Assembly: GCA_021413845.1 (NCBI GenBank)
Contig: JAIOPP010000008.1
Span: 1 to 64,000, forward strand
DNA length: 64,000 nt
Direction of reading: 5' to 3'
DNA from: Planctomycetia bacterium
GTDB taxonomy: Bacteria; Planctomycetota; Planctomycetia; Pirellulales; PNKZ01
Shown: piece by piece, positions 61,307 through 64,000 of the stretch
How the letters are laid out: each line of letters starts with the position of its first letter
How positions within the stretch are numbered: the first letter of the stretch is position 1
Made by a program: the position numbers and the translations under genes
Notes under the pieces: generated by a model
The model's database searches: none
The model's input: the letters and a program-made list of their open reading frames with translations, nothing else
Told to the model about the DNA's origin: nothing

Positions 61307-63247
61307 TCAAATAAACTTCCGACGTTCGAGCAGGGCCATGATTCGATCGACGCAATGCGCGACGGTGAGGCTATCGGTTTCGAGAGTCAGGTCGGGCTGC
61401 TTCGGTTCGTCGTACGGAGCGGAAACGCCCGGAAACTCGGCGATCTCGCCGCTGTCGGCCTTGGCATACATGCCGGCCGTGTCGCGCTTGCGCAACACTT
61501 CGAGAGGGGCCTTGAGATAAATCTCGAGGAAGCGCGCCTTGCCGACAACGTCGCGAGCTTTCGCGCGGATCGTTTCGTCGGGAGCTAAGAACGCGCAGAT
61601 GCAGATCAGGCCGGCGTCGTTCACCACCTTCGCGACTTCGATCGACCGGCGAAGATTCTCCGAGCGTTCCCAACCGGAAAAGCCGAGCCCCTTCGAGATG
61701 CCTTGCCGCATCGTTTCGCCGTCGAGCACGTAGGCCGCTTTGTGGGCGTCGAACAGCCGACGTTCCAGCGCATAGGCGATGCTCGTCTTTCCGGCACCCG
61801 TCAGACCTGTCAGAAGCACGGTGACGGGCTCGACCCCGGTGCGCGCTTTGCGTTCGTCATGCGAGACCGAGTCGACGCCGATGTGCTTCCGCTCTTCGGC
61901 ATCGACGACGTCCCACAAGTCGGCTCCGAAGCCGCCGATGGAGCCGTCGCGATCGACGATCATGCCCGCGCCGACGGTGTTGTTCGTCATCCGATCGATG
62001 AAGATGAACGCGCCGGTGCTGTGGTTCTTGCGATAAGGATCGAAGGCGATCGGCGAGCTGAGCGTGATCTTGCAACGCCCGACTTCGTTCATCTTCAGCT
62101 CGGCGGCATCTTGGCGATGCAGCGAGTTGACATCGACGCGATAGCGGAGCACGGCGCAAGTCCCCGCGGTCGATTTCGTCGCGTGCTTGATGGAGTATTG
62201 CTTGCCCGGCGTCAGGGCTTGGTCGTTCATCCAAACGACCATCGCTTCGAACGAGCGATCGACGCGCGGCTGGTTGTTCGGGTGAACGAGCATGTCGCCG
62301 CGGCTCACGTCGACTTCGCTCGTGAGCGTCAGCGTGACGGATTGCGGTGCGAACGCTTCCTCGCGATCGCCGTCGTAGGTGACGATCCGCGCGACCTTGC
62401 TTTTGCGGCCCGACGGAAGCGTCATGATTTCGTCGCCGACCCGGACGATGCCGGAGGCGATGGTGCCGCAGAAGCCGCGATAGTCGAGATTCGGGCGGTT
62501 CACGTATTGGACCGGCATCCGAAAGTCGATCAGGTTCCGATCGCTCGCGATGTGAATCGTTTCGAGGTAGTGCATCAAAGTGCCGCCGTGGTACCACGGC
62601 ATGTTCACGCTCGCGTCGACGACGTTGTCGCCGCGCAGGGCCGACATCGGAATGAACGTGAGATCCCCCATTTCAAGCTTCGTGACGAACCGGCTGTACT
62701 CACGTTTGATCTCTTCGAACTTCTCTTCCGAGAAATCGACGAGATCCATTTTGTTGATCGCCACGACGACGTGCTTGATGCCCAACAGCGAGACGATGAA
62801 GCTATGGCGGCGCGTCTGCTGCATGACGCCGTGACGAGCGTCGATCAAGATGATCGCGAGGTTGCAAGTGCTCGCGCCGGTCGCCATGTTGCGCGTGTAT
62901 TGTTCGTGGCCGGGACAGTCGGCGATGATGAACTTGCGTCGCGCGGTGGAGAAATAGCGATAAGCGACGTCGATCGTGATTCCCTGCTCGCGCTCGGCCT
63001 TGAGCCCATCGACGAGCAGCGACAAGTCGACTTCGCCGCCGGCGGAGCTTTTCTTCGCGCTATCGCGCGTGACCGCGGCCATCTGATCTTCGTAGACCTG
63101 CTTCGAGTCGTGCAACAGCCGGCCGATGAGAGTGCTCTTCCCGTCGTCGACGCTCCCGCACGTGAGCAGCCGCATGAGCTCCTTGCGTTCATGCTGAGCG
63201 AGGTAGGCTTCGATGTCTTTTTCGATTAGTTCTTGTTCGGTGAACAT
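61307..63247 (-). CDS. cysNC: Bifunctional sulfate adenylyltransferase large subunit / adenylylsulfate kinase
   Basis: CysNC is the GTPase of ATP sulfurylase fused to APS kinase, giving PAPS for assimilation. The 646-residue protein has CysN motifs: P-loop GSVDDGKST (31-39), DCPGH (110-114), NKMD (165-168). The CysC domain starts at about residue 470 with P-loop GLTGAGKTS (481-489), followed by [10 protein letters not shown] and [11 protein letters not shown]. It is full length. Its partner cysD lies upstream, but a four-helix-bundle gene and two repeat blocks stand between them, so coupling is probably altered. Confidence 0.93.
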   Translation of the reverse strand: MFTEQELIEKDIEAYLAQHERKELMRLLTCGSVDDGKSTLIGRLLHDSKQVYEDQMAAVTRDSAKKSSAGGEVDLSLLVDGLKAEREQGITIDVAYRYFSTARRKFIIADCPGHEQYTRNMATGASTCNLAIILIDARHGVMQQTRRHSFIVSLLGIKHVVVAINKMDLVDFSEEKFEEIKREYSRFVTKLEMGDLTFIPMSALRGDNVVDASVNMPWYHGGTLMHYLETIHIASDRNLIDFRMPVQYVNRPNLDYRGFCGTIASGIVRVGDEIMTLPSGRKSKVARIVTYDGDREEAFAPQSVTLTLTSEVDVSRGDMLVHPNNQPRVDRSFEAMVVWMNDQALTPGKQYSIKHATKSTAGTCAVLRYRVDVNSLHRQDAAELKMNEVGRCKITLSSPIAFDPYRKNHSTGAFIFIDRMTNNTVGAGMIVDRDGSIGGFGADLWDVVDAEERKHIGVDSVSHDERKARTGVEPVTVLLTGLTGAGKTSIAYALERRLFDAHKAAYVLDGETMRQGISKGLGFSGWERSENLRRSIEVAKVVNDAGLICICAFLAPDETIRAKARDVVGKARFLEIYLKAPLEVLRKRDTAGMYAKADSGEIAEFPGVSAPYDEPKQPDLTLETDSLTVAHCVDRIMALLERRKFI

Positions 63248-63255
63248 GGGCGGCG

Positions 63256-63297
63256 ATGACTAATGACTAATGACTAATGACTAATGACTAATGACTA
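63256..63297. repeat. Six tandem ATGACTA 7-mers
   Basis: Six perfect consecutive copies of ATGACTA lie between the cysNC start and the four-helix-bundle stop. The last copy supplies the stop codon of the four-helix-bundle gene (CTA at 63295-63297 is TAG on the minus strand). Confidence 0.9.
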
Positions 63298-63681
63298 ATC
63301 GGATTTTGGGTTCTTTGGCGGGTTTTTGCGGTAGATCGCTACGAAGATCAGATGTAGTTCTTTGGCTTCGCTCCATAATTCGCGGCAATCTTCTTTGTGT
63401 TCCGGTTCCGCCGTGGCGAGCATTCGGAGCCAGTATTTCGTTTCTCGTGCTTCTCTCTTGCAGACGCTGATGCGATATCTGAATTCCTTGTTCGAGCCTG
63501 CGTCGTCCGCCTCGCAATAATTTGCTCCGATACTCGTTGCACATCGGACAAGCTGGCGGATCAGCGGATCTGTAATCGAATGAAACGGTAAGCGGCGCAA
63601 AAATCGAATGACCGCCTTACCGAATTTCGCGGTTCGTTCTTCGAGATCGAATCGTTTCGATTCCGCATCCAAAGGAACCAC
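63295..63681 (-). CDS. Four helix bundle protein (bIVSP / S23 family)
   Basis: A 128-residue all-helical protein starting at a GTG at 63681. Family-typical segments are FGKAVIRFLRRLPFHSITDPLIRQLVRCATSIGANYCEAD (key parts QLVRCATSIGANYCEA) and FRYRISVCKREARETKYWL (key part KREARETKYWL). This family includes proteins encoded in rRNA intervening sequences, and it is related to Avd of diversity-generating retroelements. It binds nucleic acids in some members; role here unknown. It lies between cysD and cysNC and is bounded by ATGACTA-like repeats, which suggests an inserted unit. Confidence 0.88.
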   Translation of the reverse strand: MVPLDAESKRFDLEERTAKFGKAVIRFLRRLPFHSITDPLIRQLVRCATSIGANYCEADDAGSNKEFRYRISVCKREARETKYWLRMLATAEPEHKEDCRELWSEAKELHLIFVAIYRKNPPKNPKSD

Positions 63682-63691
63682 CGCGAAAAAA

Positions 63692-63726
63692 GTTTAGTCA
63701 TTAGACATTGGTCATTAGCCATTCAA
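63692..63726. repeat. Degenerate copies of the ATGACTA repeat
   Basis: TTAGTCATTAGACATTGGTC and the following ATTAGCCATT are imperfect copies, in inverted orientation, of the 7-mer at 63256-63297. They flank the other side of the four-helix-bundle gene, just after the cysD stop. Confidence 0.7.
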
Positions 63727-63729
63727 GTT

Positions 63730-64000
63730 TTAGAAGTACCCCTGTCGTTTCTTCTCTTCCATCGAGCCTTGCTCGTCGTGATCGATCATGCGGCCTTTCC
63801 TCTCCGAGGTCTTGGCAAGCAGCATCTCTTGGATGATTTCCGGTAACGTCGTCGATTGCGATTCGACGGCACCGGAGAGCGGATAGCAGCCGAGCGTGCG
63901 GAAGCGGACCATCTTGATCATCGGGACCTCGCCTTTGTTCAGCGGTAGGCGTTCGTCGTCGACCATGATGAGGTTGCCTTCGCGCACGACGACCGGCCGC
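63730..64000 (-). CDS. cysD: Sulfate adenylyltransferase small subunit, C-terminal part
   Basis: CysD is the PAPS-reductase-like subunit that forms APS from ATP and sulfate. Only the end is inside the window; the gene continues past base 64000. The visible frame contains [37 protein letters not shown] and the conserved end [12 protein letters not shown], which are diagnostic for CysD. The start is not visible. It is on the same strand as cysNC, with the four-helix-bundle unit in between. Confidence 0.92.
   Translation of the reverse strand, partial: RPVVVREGNLIMVDDERLPLNKGEVPMIKMVRFRTLGCYPLSGAVESQSTTLPEIIQEMLLAKTSERKGRMIDHDEQGSMEEKKRQGYF

Noticed and set aside
61703-63229. 508-codon plus-strand ORF
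   Set aside because: It lies fully antisense to cysNC, whose motifs are complete. No family similarity.
63256-63297. CRISPR-like array
   Set aside because: Units are only 7 bp with no spacers; a simple tandem repeat.

Overview
This 64 kb window looks like chromosomal DNA of a planctomycete, probably of the Pirellula type. That assignment rests on protein families I recognise rather than on any marker RNA. They include a DUF1501 protein with its PSD1/PSCyt1 (DUF1549/DUF1553) partner, a DUF1570 protease-like protein, a DUF58/VWA pair, a Minf_1886 protein, a formylmethanofuran dehydrogenase subunit A (FhcA) relic, an LptD-like outer-membrane protein and a planctomycete-type pilin-like protein. 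Coding DNA is GC-rich, so long antisense ORFs are common; I treated these as shadows. I saw no rRNA, tRNA, CRISPR array, prophage or complete insertion sequence.

Layout. 1-4.6 kb (minus): a DacZ-like diadenylate cyclase cut by the window edge, a secreted protein with a helical-toroid-like domain, and a HEAT lipoprotein. 4.9-6.1 kb (plus): DUF1570. 6.1-9.5 kb (minus): a damaged DnaA-like gene and a GNAT protein, with a cluster of palindromic repeats at the dnaA end. 9.6-13.1 kb (plus): a PDZ protein, a small membrane protein, then plsC and cdsA, two consecutive steps of phospholipid synthesis. 13.2-24.6 kb (minus): a gluzincin-like protein, mutT, fabI, a methyltransferase, the VWA/DUF58 pair, an eight-heme cytochrome c with HEAT and TPR repeats, and a disrupted fhcA. 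A 30-residue lysine-rich ORF lies on the plus strand inside this block. 25.0-26.8 kb (plus): ricT, Minf_1886, a 31-residue membrane peptide and a lipoyl-like domain lacking its lysine. 26.8-38.7 kb (minus): dgkA, lptD, an Nramp-like transporter, a FecR-like membrane protein, a PQQ-propeller protein, an SDR and a disrupted hflX.

39.0-40.5 kb (plus): an APC permease. 40.5-46.6 kb (minus): a run of secreted or membrane proteins, a 2Fe-2S ferredoxin and an ExeA-like ATPase. 46.9-48.4 kb (plus): rsmE and a SpoU-type RNA methyltransferase. 48.5-53.1 kb (minus): the DUF1501/PSD1 pair. 53.6-54.7 kb (plus): DUF3500 with a clear terminator. 54.9-64 kb (minus): a pilin-like protein, a cysteine hydrolase, an unknown protein, a PD40 propeller, a tandem degenerate GGDEF protein, a second APC permease, cysNC, a four-helix-bundle gene bounded by 7-bp repeats, and the end of cysD.

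The main points for follow-up are these. (1) Three conserved genes (dnaA-like, fhcA, hflX) each lose an essential internal segment together with the reading frame. This is either real decay or a shared assembly fault, and I cannot tell which from sequence alone. (2) A four-helix-bundle gene flanked by ATGACTA-type repeats sits between cysD and cysNC, like an inserted cassette. (3) Several families of short palindromic intergenic repeats recur at separate gene ends. (4) Several proteins keep a family fold but have lost the defining residues (lipoyl lysine, Nramp DPGN, GGDEF). I do not claim a wholly new system here.
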